Shown here one piece after another: positions 1 through 9,186 of a stretch of 64,000 nt of DNA. Positions within the stretch are counted from its first letter, which is position 1. Each line of letters begins with the position of its first letter. The position numbers and the translations under genes were made by a program. The stretch spans positions 1,116,001 through 1,180,000 of the forward strand of contig NZ_JABXJG010000002.1 in assembly GCF_013375535.1 (NCBI RefSeq), given 5' to 3'. Source of the DNA: Sphingobium sp. 15-1. Its GTDB lineage: Bacteria; Pseudomonadota; Alphaproteobacteria; Sphingomonadales; Sphingomonadaceae. The notes under the pieces are model-generated. The model searched no databases. It saw only the letters and a list, made by a program, of their open reading frames with translations, and had not been told where the DNA came from.

Positions 1-187
1 CCGAGATGTTCGCCGCGATCAGCGAGGCGCCGATGGCCCACCAGGGCAGGTTCTTCGACGCCAGGAAATAGTCGGTCGAGTTTTTCGGCCCGGCCCCCGC
101 CTTGTCGCGGCTGACCCATTGCGCGAGGCCGAATATGCCGATCGCGTAGATCACGACCACGCTGATGTCGATCGTCGCCAGTCCCAT
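1..187 (-). CDS. Sodium/solute symporter (SSS family), N-terminal part
   Basis: Only the first 62 codons lie in the window; the rest runs off the left edge. The reverse strand reads from an ATG at 187 into a hydrophobic first helix. Then come the motif STDYFLASKNLPWW and the start of a second helix (AIGASLIAANIS), which are typical of the first two helices of SLC5/SSS sodium:solute cotransporters such as bacterial sugar transporters. It is divergent from the secreted glycosidase at 358 and shares its upstream region. Inference: it imports the sugar released or used by this locus. The substrate cannot be told from this fragment. Confidence 0.8.
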   Translation of the reverse strand, partial: MGLATIDISVVVIYAIGIFGLAQWVSRDKAGAGPKNSTDYFLASKNLPWWAIGASLIAANIS

Positions 188-298
188 CTCAACTCCCCAA
201 TCTTCCGACGTCAGTGGAACATGCCAGCCACTTGGCCCGAATCGCAATCCGGGTCCGCCGATCCTGTCTTCATAAAACGCATATTTATAATATCAATC

Positions 299-328
299 TT
301 GACAATGCACCTTCGCAGCGGTCTATCT
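299..328 (+). promoter_or_regulatory. Putative sigma70-type promoter of the glycosidase gene
   Basis: A perfect TTGACA at 299-304 is followed, after 17-18 bases, by TCTATC/CTATCT at 322-328. The segment just upstream (275-298) is AT-rich in an otherwise GC-rich window. It lies 30 bases before the proposed TTG start at 358. The -10 element is weak, so this is a sequence-only prediction. Confidence 0.4.
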
Positions 329-357
329 CCCGCCGAACAATTTATGGGAGACGGAAA

Positions 358-1425
358 TTGGCTCGGGGCAAATCGCTTCTCGCGTTCGCTGCGGCATCGG
401 CCGCCATCACGCTTTCGCTGGTGCAGGTTCCCGCCGCGGCGCAGTCGCAACCGGCGCGCGCCGAAGTCGTGCCCGGCGCGCCGGAGACGCCCTATGTCGA
501 TCCGGACAAGGCCTATCTCTTCGCCCACATGACCAAGGAGCGCTATGGCGTGCTCTATTATTCGGTCAGCCGCGACGGGCTGCACTGGCAGCAGATCAAC
601 GGCGGCAGGCCGGTGTCGGAGGATTATCACGGCCACGCGTCGATCGCGCGCGGGGGCGACGGGCGCTATTATCTGGTCGGCAACAAGAGCGACGAAGACC
701 CCTATATCCGATTCTGGGTCTCCGACGATCTCGTTGGCTGGAAACCCTATGGCACCTACCGCCCCGACCTGTCGAACATCCCCGGCCTGCCGCACGCCAT
801 GCAGCGGATCGGCGCGCCCAAGCTGTTCTTCGACAAGCCGTCGGGCCAGTTCCTGCTGAGCTGGCACACCGCCACCGTCCCCGGCGTTCCCGAAGACCCG
901 GAGCGCTATTGGGCCAGCCAGCGCACGCTCTATGTCCTCTCGCCCGATCTCAAGCGCTTCGCGAAGCCGCCGCGCCGGCTGTTCGACTGGGACATGGCGA
1001 CGATCGACACCTTCATCCGGCCAGAGGCGGACGGCAGTGCCTATTGCGCGATCGTGAAGGATGAGCGCTATCCCAGCTACAATTGGACCACCGGCAAGAC
1101 GGTGCGCATTTCCTGCGCCAAGGATCTGCTCGGCCCCTATCCGCTGCCGGGACCGCCGGTCAGCCCCAATTTCCGCGAGGCGCCGACCGTGATCCGCGCG
1201 CCGAACGGCGAGGATTGGCTGATGTACTATGAACAATATGCGGGGACGAGCTATGGCTTGTCCAAGGCGCCGCGCCTGACGGGGCCGTGGTTCCAGGTTT
1301 CGGGCAATTCGGGCGTGCCGGAATGGAATCGCTTCGAGATGCCGGCCGGGCTGCGCCACGGCTCCATGGTCGAGATCAGCAAGGCGCAATATGACGCGCT
1401 GGTGAAGGCGTTTCCGAACAAGTGA
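358..1425 (+). CDS. Secreted GH43-like five-bladed beta-propeller glycosidase
   Basis: I chose the TTG at 358 because GGGAG (346-350) sits 7 bases upstream and the protein then begins with a clean signal peptide (MARGKSLLAF, alanine-rich core, ending at AAAQ). An ATG at 214 is in frame but would add 48 residues of unlikely sequence. The mature part (355 aa in total) has repeated propeller-blade motifs of the kind 'YYSVSRDGLHW', 'RFWVSDDLVGW' and 'GLSKAPRLTGPW', which are characteristic of GH43-like glycosidases (arabinosidase/xylosidase type). The final 'RHGSM' also recurs in that superfamily. Acidic candidates are present but I cannot assign catalytic residues. Neighbours (SSS symporter, FadR regulator, sugar dehydrogenase, MFS, TonB receptor) suggest extracytoplasmic attack on a plant or algal sugar. 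The substrate is unknown. Confidence 0.7.
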   Translation: MARGKSLLAFAAASAAITLSLVQVPAAAQSQPARAEVVPGAPETPYVDPDKAYLFAHMTKERYGVLYYSVSRDGLHWQQINGGRPVSEDYHGHASIARGGDGRYYLVGNKSDEDPYIRFWVSDDLVGWKPYGTYRPDLSNIPGLPHAMQRIGAPKLFFDKPSGQFLLSWHTATVPGVPEDPERYWASQRTLYVLSPDLKRFAKPPRRLFDWDMATIDTFIRPEADGSAYCAIVKDERYPSYNWTTGKTVRISCAKDLLGPYPLPGPPVSPNFREAPTVIRAPNGEDWLMYYEQYAGTSYGLSKAPRLTGPWFQVSGNSGVPEWNRFEMPAGLRHGSMVEISKAQYDALVKAFPNK

Positions 1426-1489
1426 GAAGTGACGGCCGACGGACGCGAAAGGCTTGACGCAGCCTCTGGTCACGGCAAGCCTGTCCGAA

Positions 1490-1517
1490 TTATCATATGA
1501 ATCGACTTATCATATGA
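1490..1517. promoter_or_regulatory. Twin operator-like boxes upstream of the FadR regulator
   Basis: TTATCATATGA occurs twice, at 1490-1500 and 1507-1517, exactly 17 bp apart. Each copy contains the 8-bp palindrome TCATATGA. They lie between the glycosidase stop and the TTG start of the FadR-type regulator, the usual place for an autoregulatory site of that family. Binding by this regulator is inferred from position alone. Confidence 0.5.
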
Positions 1518-1588
1518 AAGAACCTTGTCTGCGCCGGAGCGGGCATTACCATAGGTTGCCGGAAAACGGAGCGGATAAGGACAGCATC

Positions 1589-2317
1589 TTGACAGGGGCA
1601 TCTCATCTCATCGTCGACGAACCGGCGGCGCAGCTTGGCCGCAATCTGACCTACGGTCTGCTCGACAGCATCGGCCGCGCCATCGTCACCGGCCGGTTCG
1701 ACAATGTCGTCTTCCCCACCGAGGCGGAGCTTGCCAAGCAGCATGGCGTCAGCCGCTCCGTCACGCGGGAAGCGGTCAAGATGCTCACCGCCAAGGGCCT
1801 GTTGAGCGCCCGCCCGCGACAGGGCACGACGGTGCAGCCGACCTCCTCCTGGAATTTGTTCGACACCGACGTGCTGCGCTGGATGCTGGAACGCCAGCTT
1901 TCGGTGGACCTGCTGCGCCAGTTCAACGAGCTGCGCGTGGCGGTCGAGCCGGAGGCCGCAGCCCTCGCCGCGCGTGTGGCGGGAGAGGAAGACATCAAAC
2001 GCATCGACGAGGGGCTTCAGCGCATGCAGGCGGCTGAAAACGGCCTCGACGACCCGCTGGAGGCGGACATCGCCTTCCATGTCGCCGTCCTGCGCGCCTC
2101 GAAAAATCCCTTCTATATCCAGCTTCGCGACGTGGTGAGCACCGCGCTGCGCACTTCGATCCGCTTCACCAACCGCATCAAGGGCCGCACCGCCGACGTC
2201 GTCGAGCATGCCAAGGTGCGCGACGCCATCGTCTCGCGCGATCCCGACGGGGCGCGGATAGCGATGCGACGGATCATCGGTGACGTGCTCCTGCTCATCG
2301 AGGATCGGCTACCCTAG
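1589..2317 (+). CDS. FadR-subfamily GntR transcriptional regulator
   Basis: The TTG at 1589 is preferred because AAGG (1577-1580) lies 8 bases before it and it gives a 242-residue protein, the normal FadR-subfamily length. An earlier in-frame start at 1454 would place the operator-like repeats inside the gene. Residues about 20-85 form the winged helix: 'FPTEAELAKQHGVSRSVTREA' has the family's T-E-x-x-L and S-R-x-x-x-R-E pattern, followed by 'GLLSARPRQGT'. The C-terminal FCD-type helical domain contains 'FHVAVLRASKNP' and a histidine and aspartate set suited to metal and ligand binding. FCD regulators usually sense sugar acids or other organic acids. It probably represses the surrounding sugar genes. 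Confidence 0.85.
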   Translation: MTGASHLIVDEPAAQLGRNLTYGLLDSIGRAIVTGRFDNVVFPTEAELAKQHGVSRSVTREAVKMLTAKGLLSARPRQGTTVQPTSSWNLFDTDVLRWMLERQLSVDLLRQFNELRVAVEPEAAALAARVAGEEDIKRIDEGLQRMQAAENGLDDPLEADIAFHVAVLRASKNPFYIQLRDVVSTALRTSIRFTNRIKGRTADVVEHAKVRDAIVSRDPDGARIAMRRIIGDVLLLIEDRLP

Positions 2318-2373
2318 GGTCAGGTTGCCCGGTCCGGTCGGTCGCGGCGCCCGCAAATATAAGAGGATTTATC

Positions 2374-3294
2374 GTGGAGCCTGTCCGATTGGGTCTCGTG
2401 GGCGTCGGCAAGATCGCCAGCGACCAGCATCTGCCCGCCATCGCCGCCGACGATCGCTTTCTCCTCGCCGCGACCGCCAGCCATCAGGGCCGGGTCGAGG
2501 GGGTGGACGGCTATCATGACATTGGTGCGATGATGGAGGCTTGCCGGCTTGACGCGGTTTCGCTGTGCACGCCGCCGGACGGGCGGTATGAGCAGGCTCT
2601 GGCCGCGATCGAGGCCGGGCTGCACGTCATGCTGGAAAAGCCGCCGGCGGTGACGCTCTCGCACGCCGAAGCGCTGGTGCGGGCGGCGCGCAAGGCGGAG
2701 GTGACGCTATTCGCCGCATGGCACTCCCGCGAGGCGGCAGGCGTGGCTCCGGCGCGTGCATGGCTCGCGGACAAGCGCATCCTGGCCGTCCGCATAGATT
2801 GGCGGGAAGATATACGCCGCTGGCATCCCGGCCAGGAGTGGATTCTCGGCCCCGGCGGCTTCGGCGTCTTCGATCCCGGCATCAACGCCCTGTCGATCGC
2901 GACGGAGATACTGCCCCACGAACTGCTGCTTGAGCATGCCAGGCTGGACGTGCCGGCGGGGCGCATGTCGCCCATTGCCGCCGATCTTGCGATGCGCTGC
3001 GGCGAGGCCCAGGTGCGCGCCGGGTTCGACTTTCTTCAGACCGGTGCGCAGAGCTGGTCGATAGAGGTCGACACCGACAGGGGCACTCTGCGCCTCGCCA
3101 TGGGTGGCAGCGTCCTGCACCTTCCCGGCGAGCGGGAGCGAACCGAGCCGGATCGGGAATATCCGCGCCTCTATGCGCGCTTCGCGGCGTTGATCCAGGC
3201 GCGGAAAAGCGATGTGGATGTGCGTCCGCTTCGCCTGGTATCCGACGCTTTCCTGATCGCGGAGCGGCGGATCACCGCGCCTTTTGCCTTTTAG
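2374..3294 (+). CDS. Gfo/Idh/MocA-family sugar dehydrogenase (galactose/arabinose 1-dehydrogenase-like)
   Basis: The protein has 306 residues and starts at GTG 2374 behind AAGAGGA. The N-terminal Rossmann motif 'GLVGVGKIASDQHLPAI' and the signature 'GLHVMLEKPPAVTLSHAEAL' (EKP lysine) define the Gfo/Idh/MocA family. The C-terminal half carries the 'GFGVFDPGINALSI' segment, in which the family's catalytic D/N-containing motif normally lies. Overall it resembles bacterial D-galactose/L-arabinose 1-dehydrogenases, which oxidise the aldose to a lactone with NAD(P). It lies 57 bp after the regulator and is probably co-transcribed with it. Oxidative (non-phosphorylating) sugar breakdown is the likely pathway; the exact sugar is an inference. 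Confidence 0.75.
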   Translation: MEPVRLGLVGVGKIASDQHLPAIAADDRFLLAATASHQGRVEGVDGYHDIGAMMEACRLDAVSLCTPPDGRYEQALAAIEAGLHVMLEKPPAVTLSHAEALVRAARKAEVTLFAAWHSREAAGVAPARAWLADKRILAVRIDWREDIRRWHPGQEWILGPGGFGVFDPGINALSIATEILPHELLLEHARLDVPAGRMSPIAADLAMRCGEAQVRAGFDFLQTGAQSWSIEVDTDRGTLRLAMGGSVLHLPGERERTEPDREYPRLYARFAALIQARKSDVDVRPLRLVSDAFLIAERRITAPFAF

Positions 3295-3312
3295 GGTGGG
3301 CGTATCCGTCCG

Positions 3313-4859
3313 TCAGCTTGGCTCTCCCGCTGCATGCGCCCTGTTCCACTTGCTGAGTTCCGCCCGTTCCAAACCCTTGCCGCAGGCCCATAGCGCGGCG
3401 AAGGCGAACGGAACCACCGCCAGGCTGCACAGGATGCCTGTCGCGAGATTGCCGGTCAGCACGGATATTTTGCCCACGAAATAAGGCCCCAGCCCGGAAC
3501 CGATCATCGTCGACGCCAGAAAATAGGTCGTCGTCGCCGTCCCGCGCATGCGCGGCAAGACGAGTTCCTGGATCGTGGCGGCCCCCGCGGTGAGCCACAA
3601 ATTGCCAAGGAACGCGACCGGCGCATTCGCGCAATAGAATATCCAAGGGGTGTGGGTGCTGCGCATGATGACGATGAAGGGCACGGGCAGCAGGGTCGCC
3701 GCCAGGCCGACCCAGATGCGTCCCAAGGGACTATATTTGAGCAGAAGATCGGAAAAGCGCCCGCCCATGATGACGCCCAGCACGCCGCTGACGGCGGTGG
3801 TGACGCCCAGGATCATGCCCGTCGTGCCCTTGTCGATGGGGAAGCTGCGAAGTGAGAGGGGCGCCGCCCAGAAACCGATGATCAGATTGATCATCGACAC
3901 GCTTCCAAAGCCCAGCATCGCCAGCACGAAGGTCGGCGTGCCCCAGGTCAGGGCGAAGGTGGGCCGGTCCCGGTGCCGCATCGATTGCGCGGAAGAGAAG
4001 GCCGCATAATAGCCGATCCCCAGGATCGCCCATTGGAGTATGTCGCCGGTCAGCCGGATCATGGCCCATGCCGCCGCCCCCGTCAGCGCCGCCACCGCCA
4101 GATTCGCCAGGAGCGAACCCGGGCCGGCGCATGCCGCCTGCACGACCGTAAGGGGAGGAACGACACTCGCGACGTCGCTCAGAAACCGTCCCCAGATCCG
4201 CGTTTCGCCGGGGCGCGAGACGCCGTCGCTCAGGCCGCGCCGCGGCTCCCGCAAGGTGGCCACCCAGAAGGCAAGAAGAATGCCCGGTAATCCCACCGCC
4301 AGGAACGCGGCCTGCCAGCCCGCAAGTCCGAATGGCGGATCGGCTGGAAAGGCCTGGTCCCAATGCAGGGCCAAACTGCCGCCCACGGCGAGCGCCAGGC
4401 CCATGCCGAAATAGAGGCCACCGATGAAAAGGCCGAGCGCGGTCGCCCTTTTGCCCTTGGTGAACCAGTCGGACGTGAGCGAAAAGCCCGCCGGGCTGGC
4501 CGTCGCCTCGCCAATGCCGACGCTCATCCGTGCCGCCACCAACTGGAAGAGGGAGGAGGACAGGCCGCACGCAACCGTCGCGGCCGACCAGAGCGCGAGG
4601 CCGATCGCGAGCAGATGCGTCCGCCGCCAGCGATCCATCAGGCGGCCCATGGGATAGCCGAAAAGGGCGTAGACACCCCGAAGGCGGTTCCGTGCAGAAA
4701 TCCGAGCTGGCTGTCGGAAAGCTGGAAGGCGCGTTTCAGATCCTCCGCGAGGATCGAGAGGATCGTGCGGTCCAGCGCGTTGAACATGTACATGACGATC
4801 AGCACGAACAGGACGTACCAGGCATAGGGACTGTCGGGCCGGTCGCCCCGCTCGTCCAT
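3313..4859 (-). pseudogene. MFS transporter, frameshifted near 4675
   Basis: The gene is read in two frames. The first frame starts at ATG 4859 and encodes helix 1 ('YAWYVLFVLIVMYMFNALDR') and 'LSDSQLGFLHGTAFGV'. The second frame, to 3313, continues with 'YALFGYPMGRLMDRWRR', the MFS loop-2/3 motif A region, and the remaining helices. Together they would give about 515 residues with roughly twelve helices. The break falls in a G-run (CCCC on the plus strand near 4676-4679); one extra G restores an open frame reading F-G-G-V-Y-A. It is therefore a recent pseudogene, a phase-variable tract, or a homopolymer error. Its likely role was inner-membrane sugar or organic-acid uptake for this locus. 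Confidence 0.8.
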
Positions 4860-4984
4860 CGGCCGGGGATGGGCAGGCTGGCGACCGTTTCACTGCTCAT
4901 GACTTGCACGCCGGTGCCCCCTTCATTCCCAGCACCGCTGGACGGACGATAGCGGCATGCCCGCCATCGTCCGCGATCCTTGCA

Positions 4985-6096
4985 TCAGAAACGGACATCC
5001 AGCGCGACGCCCCACGACGACAATGCTTCATAAGGCACGACCTGCATGAGTCCCGGATTGTTGGTCACGATGCGCGTGACGTAGCGTTTGTCGAAGATAT
5101 TCTTGCCGATCACGCTCAGCTTCCATTGATTGTCCGCCGCCCTTATGCCCAGGGTGAGGTCGACCGTCTTATATCCGGGCGCGCGCGTCGCGGGATTCAC
5201 GCCGACGCCATATTGCGCGGCGGATTGATAATAGAGATGGGCTTGCGCGAAGGCATTCAGCGACGGGGTGACGGCCATATCATAGGCGATGAAGCTGTTG
5301 TCTTCCATTCCGGATTGCCGACCGTGCGGAAGCCGTTGACCGACTGGACGGACGCGGTCGATCCCATTGACGGCGCCGCGCAGACGCCGGGCGTCGCGCT
5401 GCGCGGTTGCAGGGCATAGCATGGGGCGTTCGTGAAGTCGGAATATTTGGTGTCGTTCCATGTGAGGTCGCCGCTGATCGAAAAGCCGCCCAATGCCCCA
5501 CGGGGATTGAAGGCGAACTCGGTCTCAATTCCCTTGGCATGGATGCCGCCGGCATTGATGATCGTGTAGGTCAGGCCGTTGCCGCCAGTGCCCGGAAGCG
5601 CGGCCGTGATCTGGAAATCCTTGTACGGCGCATAATAGCCGGTGACGTTGAATGTCACCTGGCGATCGAAGAATTGCGTGCGCAGTCCGACTTCGTAGGA
5701 ATGCGCGATCTCCGGGTCCACGATCGATTGGGTCTGGGCGAAGACCGCGGGCGTCAGATCGGCGGCGAAATTGAAGCCCGGCCCCTTATAGGCGCGGTAT
5801 GCGGTGGCGTAGATCATGATGTCGGGCGCGACATGATATTGCGCGCCCGCCCGCCAGGAGAAATGGTCATATTTCACGGACGAGGCGACAGACAGTGGCG
5901 TATAGCCGGCGATGGCCGAGCCGGGAAGGAAGAGGCTCATATCCGGCCCGCCCTCCGCCGGGGCGCCGTCGCGCGGCAACCCGCGCTCGAACGTGCCGCG
6001 GCTCTTTTCATGGGAAAGACGCGCGCCCGCGATAAGGGTCAGCGGACCGAGATCGTAATTGAGGTCCACGAACGCCGCATAATTCTTCGTGTTCAT
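4985..6096 (-). pseudogene. TonB-dependent receptor remnant (no plug, one frameshift)
   Basis: Reading from about 6096 down to 4985 gives the C-terminal beta-barrel of a sphingomonad-type TonB-dependent receptor. Barrel-strand motifs include 'LTLIAGARLSHEKS', 'YATAYRAYKGPGFNF', 'SYEVGLRTQFFDRQVTFN', and, in the second frame, 'SVIGKNIFDKRYVT', ending in 'ALDVRF' with the terminal aromatic. A one-base loss near 5300-5305 (after 'VGNPEWK') shifts the frame. The signal peptide, TonB box, plug domain and first half of the barrel are absent; a stop lies just upstream (about 6125) in AT-rich DNA. It is on the same strand as the MFS pseudogene 125 bp downstream. It probably served sugar uptake across the outer membrane and is now non-functional. 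Confidence 0.85.
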
Positions 6097-6164
6097 ACAA
6101 GAAGGAGTGGCGATATCTATATGTTATATAAGGAAAATCTGAGAAACATCATTGTGGATGATGA

Positions 6165-6194
6165 TTGGATATGCAGGATGCCTTTTGGATATGC
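6165..6194. repeat. Short direct repeat in AT-rich junction
   Basis: TTGGATATGC occurs at 6165-6174 and 6185-6194, exactly 20 bp apart, in the unusually AT-rich stretch 6097-6224. That stretch separates the receptor remnant from the aminotransferase. It may be an old operator of the receptor gene or part of the rearrangement junction that removed the receptor's 5' half. Confidence 0.35.
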
Positions 6195-6224
6195 TGCCTT
6201 TGCAGGAGCACAATCCTATATTCC

Positions 6225-7433
6225 TCAGGCAGCGCCCTTGGCGGGCGTATTGACGCCCATGGACTTGAGATATTGCTTGACGTTGCGGGCGGCTTGGCGG
6301 AGCCGCTGCTCATTCTCCACCATGGCGATGCGGACAAAGCCCTCGCCATCCTCGCCATAGCCGACGCCCGGCGCGACCGCGACCTTGGCATGGGTCAGGA
6401 GCTGCTTGGAGAATTCCAGGCTCCCCATCTCCTTGAGCGCAGGCGGCAGCGGCGCCCAGGCGAACATCGACGCCTTGGGCGCGGGAATGTCCCACCCGGC
6501 GCGGCCAAAGGCCTCCACCATCACGTCGCGTCGCTTGTGGTAAAGCTCGCGGTTCTTCTGCACGATGTCCTGCGGTCCGTTGAGCGCCGCGCAGGCCGCC
6601 GCCTGGATCGGCGTGAACGCGCCATAATCGAGATAGGACTTTACCCGCTTCAGGGCCGCGATCAACTGCTTGTTGCCGACCGCAAAGCCGATGCGCCAGC
6701 CCGCCATCGAATAGGTCTTGCTGAGCGAGGTGAATTCCACCGCCACATCCTTGGCGCCGGGCACCTGGAGGATGGAGGGCGTCGGATTGCCGTCATAATA
6801 AAGCTCGGAATAGGCAAGGTCGGACAGCACCCAGACCTTGTTCTCCTTCGCCCAGGCGACCAGCCGCTCATAGAAAGCGAGGTCCACCGTCTCGGCGGTC
6901 GGGTTGCTGGGATAGCCGACCACCAGGATCGAGGGGCGCGGCACGGTGAAGGCCATCGCCCGCTCCAGCGACTGCCAATAATGTTCGTCCGGCGTCGTCG
7001 GCACGGAGCGGATGGTCGCCCCCGCGATGATGAAGCCGAACATGTGGATCGGATAGCTGGGATTGGGCGCCAGCACGACGTCGCCCGGCGCGGTGATCGC
7101 GGTGGCGAGGCTGGCGAGACCCTCCTTCGACCCCATGGTCACGACCACCTCGGTCTCCGGGTCCAGATCGACGCCGAAGCGGCGGCCATAATAATTGGCC
7201 TGCGCCTTGCGCAGTCCGGGAATGCCCATCGACTGGGAATAGCCGTGCGCGCTTGGCTTTTGCGCGACTTCGCACAGCTTGGCGATGACATGGTCGGGCG
7301 GCGGCAGGTCGGGATTGCCCATGCCGAGGTCAATAATGTCCTCTCCCGCGGCGCGCGCGGCGGCCCGCATCGCGTTCACTTCAGCGATGACATAGGGCGG
7401 CAGACGCTTCATGCGGTAGAATTCTTCGGACAT
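6225..7433 (-). CDS. alaC: PLP-dependent aminotransferase, AlaC/LL-DAP-aminotransferase type
   Basis: This fold-type I class I/II aminotransferase has 402 residues. The ATG at 7433 follows AGGAAAG; an in-frame start at 7484 would add 17 unlikely residues. Visible motifs are 'IDLGMGNPDLPPP', the PLP-contacting 'GSKEGLASL' and 'NPSYPIHMFGF', 'GYPSNPTAETV' (N and P of the cofactor site), 'LSDLAYSELYYDG', and the Schiff-base lysine in 'TSLSKTYSMAGWRIGF'. This set matches the AlaC family of glutamate-pyruvate transaminases, which interconvert alanine and 2-oxoglutarate with pyruvate and glutamate in the cytoplasm. An LL-diaminopimelate aminotransferase role is possible but less likely. It is monocistronic. 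Confidence 0.85.
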   Translation of the reverse strand: MSEEFYRMKRLPPYVIAEVNAMRAAARAAGEDIIDLGMGNPDLPPPDHVIAKLCEVAQKPSAHGYSQSMGIPGLRKAQANYYGRRFGVDLDPETEVVVTMGSKEGLASLATAITAPGDVVLAPNPSYPIHMFGFIIAGATIRSVPTTPDEHYWQSLERAMAFTVPRPSILVVGYPSNPTAETVDLAFYERLVAWAKENKVWVLSDLAYSELYYDGNPTPSILQVPGAKDVAVEFTSLSKTYSMAGWRIGFAVGNKQLIAALKRVKSYLDYGAFTPIQAAACAALNGPQDIVQKNRELYHKRRDVMVEAFGRAGWDIPAPKASMFAWAPLPPALKEMGSLEFSKQLLTHAKVAVAPGVGYGEDGEGFVRIAMVENEQRLRQAARNVKQYLKSMGVNTPAKGAA

Positions 7434-7659
7434 TTTTGGGGCTTTCCTGAAAGCTCGCGGTAAGGAATAGTGCGCAACACGCATTCAGCTTGTCACATCC
7501 AGGCTATAACCCGCCCAATTGCGACACGCCAGTGAAAGCCGCGAAACCGACCATGCTTTCGGCCGGGTCCACTATTGTCGATGCTCGGCCTCCCAAATTT
7601 TAGGCTGACCCGGCCCCACCGACCAGGCGAGTGCCCAACCTCCCCCTGCAGCCAGCCGG

Positions 7660-8508
7660 TCAGTTCTCCCGCGCCGACATGAACGCCTCAAAGGCCACCT
7701 TGTAATCGGGATGCCAGCGCGAGAGCGCAGGGCGGTTGGCGATGATGTCGTCCATGGCCCAGAGCATCCGCTTCTCATCGGTGGCCCGGTCAACGTCATT
7801 GTCGGGACACAGCATATAGAAGTCGCCGCGGCGAAGGCTTTCCAGCATGAAGTCAGCCACTTGTTCAGCCGTCCAGGCGGCTGCCGGCTTTTCCCCCCGA
7901 CTGGTTATGCCTGTGTAGGTGAAACCCGGAATCAGCAGATAAGCGGAGACCCGGCCGCCTGTCGCCATGCGCAACTCATGCGCCAGGGATTCCGTGAAGT
8001 TGCGAACGCCGGCCTTGGACAGATTATAGGCGGGATTGCCGGGCGGACTCGTGATCCCCTGCTTGGAACCGGTATTGATGACGATCCCCGGTCCGTCCCC
8101 CGCCAGCATGGCCGGGACGAACGTCTGCACGCCGTACAGCACGCTCATCAGATTGGTGCTGAGAAGATCGCCCCAACCGTCGGCATTTTCCCATGGCTTG
8201 CCTGGGTTTCGGCCGGTCGCCGCGTTGTTCATCAGCAGCGACACGGAACCCCATTGCGCGACGACAGCGTCCCGCAGCCGCTCCACATCCGCGCGAGAGG
8301 AGACATCGGTCGGCACAGGCAGCACGTCGCCCAGTTCGGAGAGCGTCCGGCTCGCCATCTCCAGCCGCTCGCCGGCAAGATCAGCCAACGCGACCTTCAT
8401 GCCAAGGCCGAGAAGCCGGGAAGCGACCGCAAAGCCGATGCCGCTGGCAGCGCCGGTCACGACGGCGACGGACGCTGGGGACAGCGCGGCGGGAAGATCG
8501 ATTGTCAT
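7660..8508 (-). CDS. Short-chain dehydrogenase/reductase (SDR)
   Basis: This classical SDR has 282 residues, beginning at ATG 8508 with AAGGA upstream. The cofactor motif TGAASGIG sits near residues 19-26, the structural 'NNAA' near 93, and the catalytic triad serine ('INTGSKQG') plus Y-N-L-S-K lie in the middle. An aspartate after beta-2 ('VALADLAGE') favours NAD over NADP. The substrate is unknown; the neighbours give no pathway. The C-terminal extension (about residues 225-282, 'FYMLCPDNDVDRATDEKRMLW') is longer than in minimal SDRs and recurs in a subgroup of SDRs. Confidence 0.85.
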   Translation of the reverse strand: MTIDLPAALSPASVAVVTGAASGIGFAVASRLLGLGMKVALADLAGERLEMASRTLSELGDVLPVPTDVSSRADVERLRDAVVAQWGSVSLLMNNAATGRNPGKPWENADGWGDLLSTNLMSVLYGVQTFVPAMLAGDGPGIVINTGSKQGITSPPGNPAYNLSKAGVRNFTESLAHELRMATGGRVSAYLLIPGFTYTGITSRGEKPAAAWTAEQVADFMLESLRRGDFYMLCPDNDVDRATDEKRMLWAMDDIIANRPALSRWHPDYKVAFEAFMSAREN

Positions 8509-9186
8509 GAACTCTGTCCTTTTTGTGATCGGCTCTTTTTGGCGGTCAGGGCAGCGGTGCCGACAAATGACGGGACGCCAACGGCAGATATTTCTGCCCT
8601 ATCTACCGCATCATAGCGCGCAGGATGGAGATTTCCACAAGGCGCCCGAGCGAATCAAGCGCAGAGAATCGGCACTGCGCGACGGCGGAAAGAGGCGCCG
8701 CCTGTCCGGCTTCGCGCCCATCCCCGTCATTCCCGACCGGGCAAAGCGCGGCGAAAGCAGAGGCGAAGACTCCGCCAAATGAATGTTTAGGAAGGATAAA
8801 AGGCGGATCGTTGAATGTCGCCCATGGGCTTGTCCTTCCGATTTTTGGAACAAATGGCTATTTATTGGGACGATGCCTTCCCCATCTATTGGGCAAATCC
8901 AGCGGACATGGACTTGAGTTGCGCGACGCATCCTGCATCGGTTCGTCGCACGATATGCTCCAATTGCCTTCACAATCACAAGGGGCACTCCCCCTGTTCA
9001 TGTAGCAGAAAGGTTAATCTCAACAGGCAGAATATTGATGGCGCTCACCCGCGGCGCCATGCCGCAGTTCTTATGAAGGTAAATGGAGGGGGTTCTGACA
9101 GCCGAATACGCCATTACGCGAACGGCAGTCGGACGAAAAGCTGCGGTCACGCAGGCCCGACTGATCGAATTTGAAGGAGTAGCGTG
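8509..9186. other. Intergenic region without a convincing gene
   Basis: This is 678 bp between the divergent SDR and OmpA-like genes. Several open frames exist on both strands, but none has a believable start, composition or recognisable motif. Bases 8680-8790 are GC-rich and partly self-complementary (for example around the GGCGCC at 8692-8698) and contain a CGTCATTCC-type string often seen in sphingomonad spacers. Bases 8800-9000 are lower in GC. Promoters for both flanking genes presumably lie here, but I cannot place them. Confidence 0.5.

Noticed and set aside
8611-9174. Open frames in the 8509-9186 spacer
   Set aside because: Frames on both strands lack start signals, have atypical composition and overlap each other.
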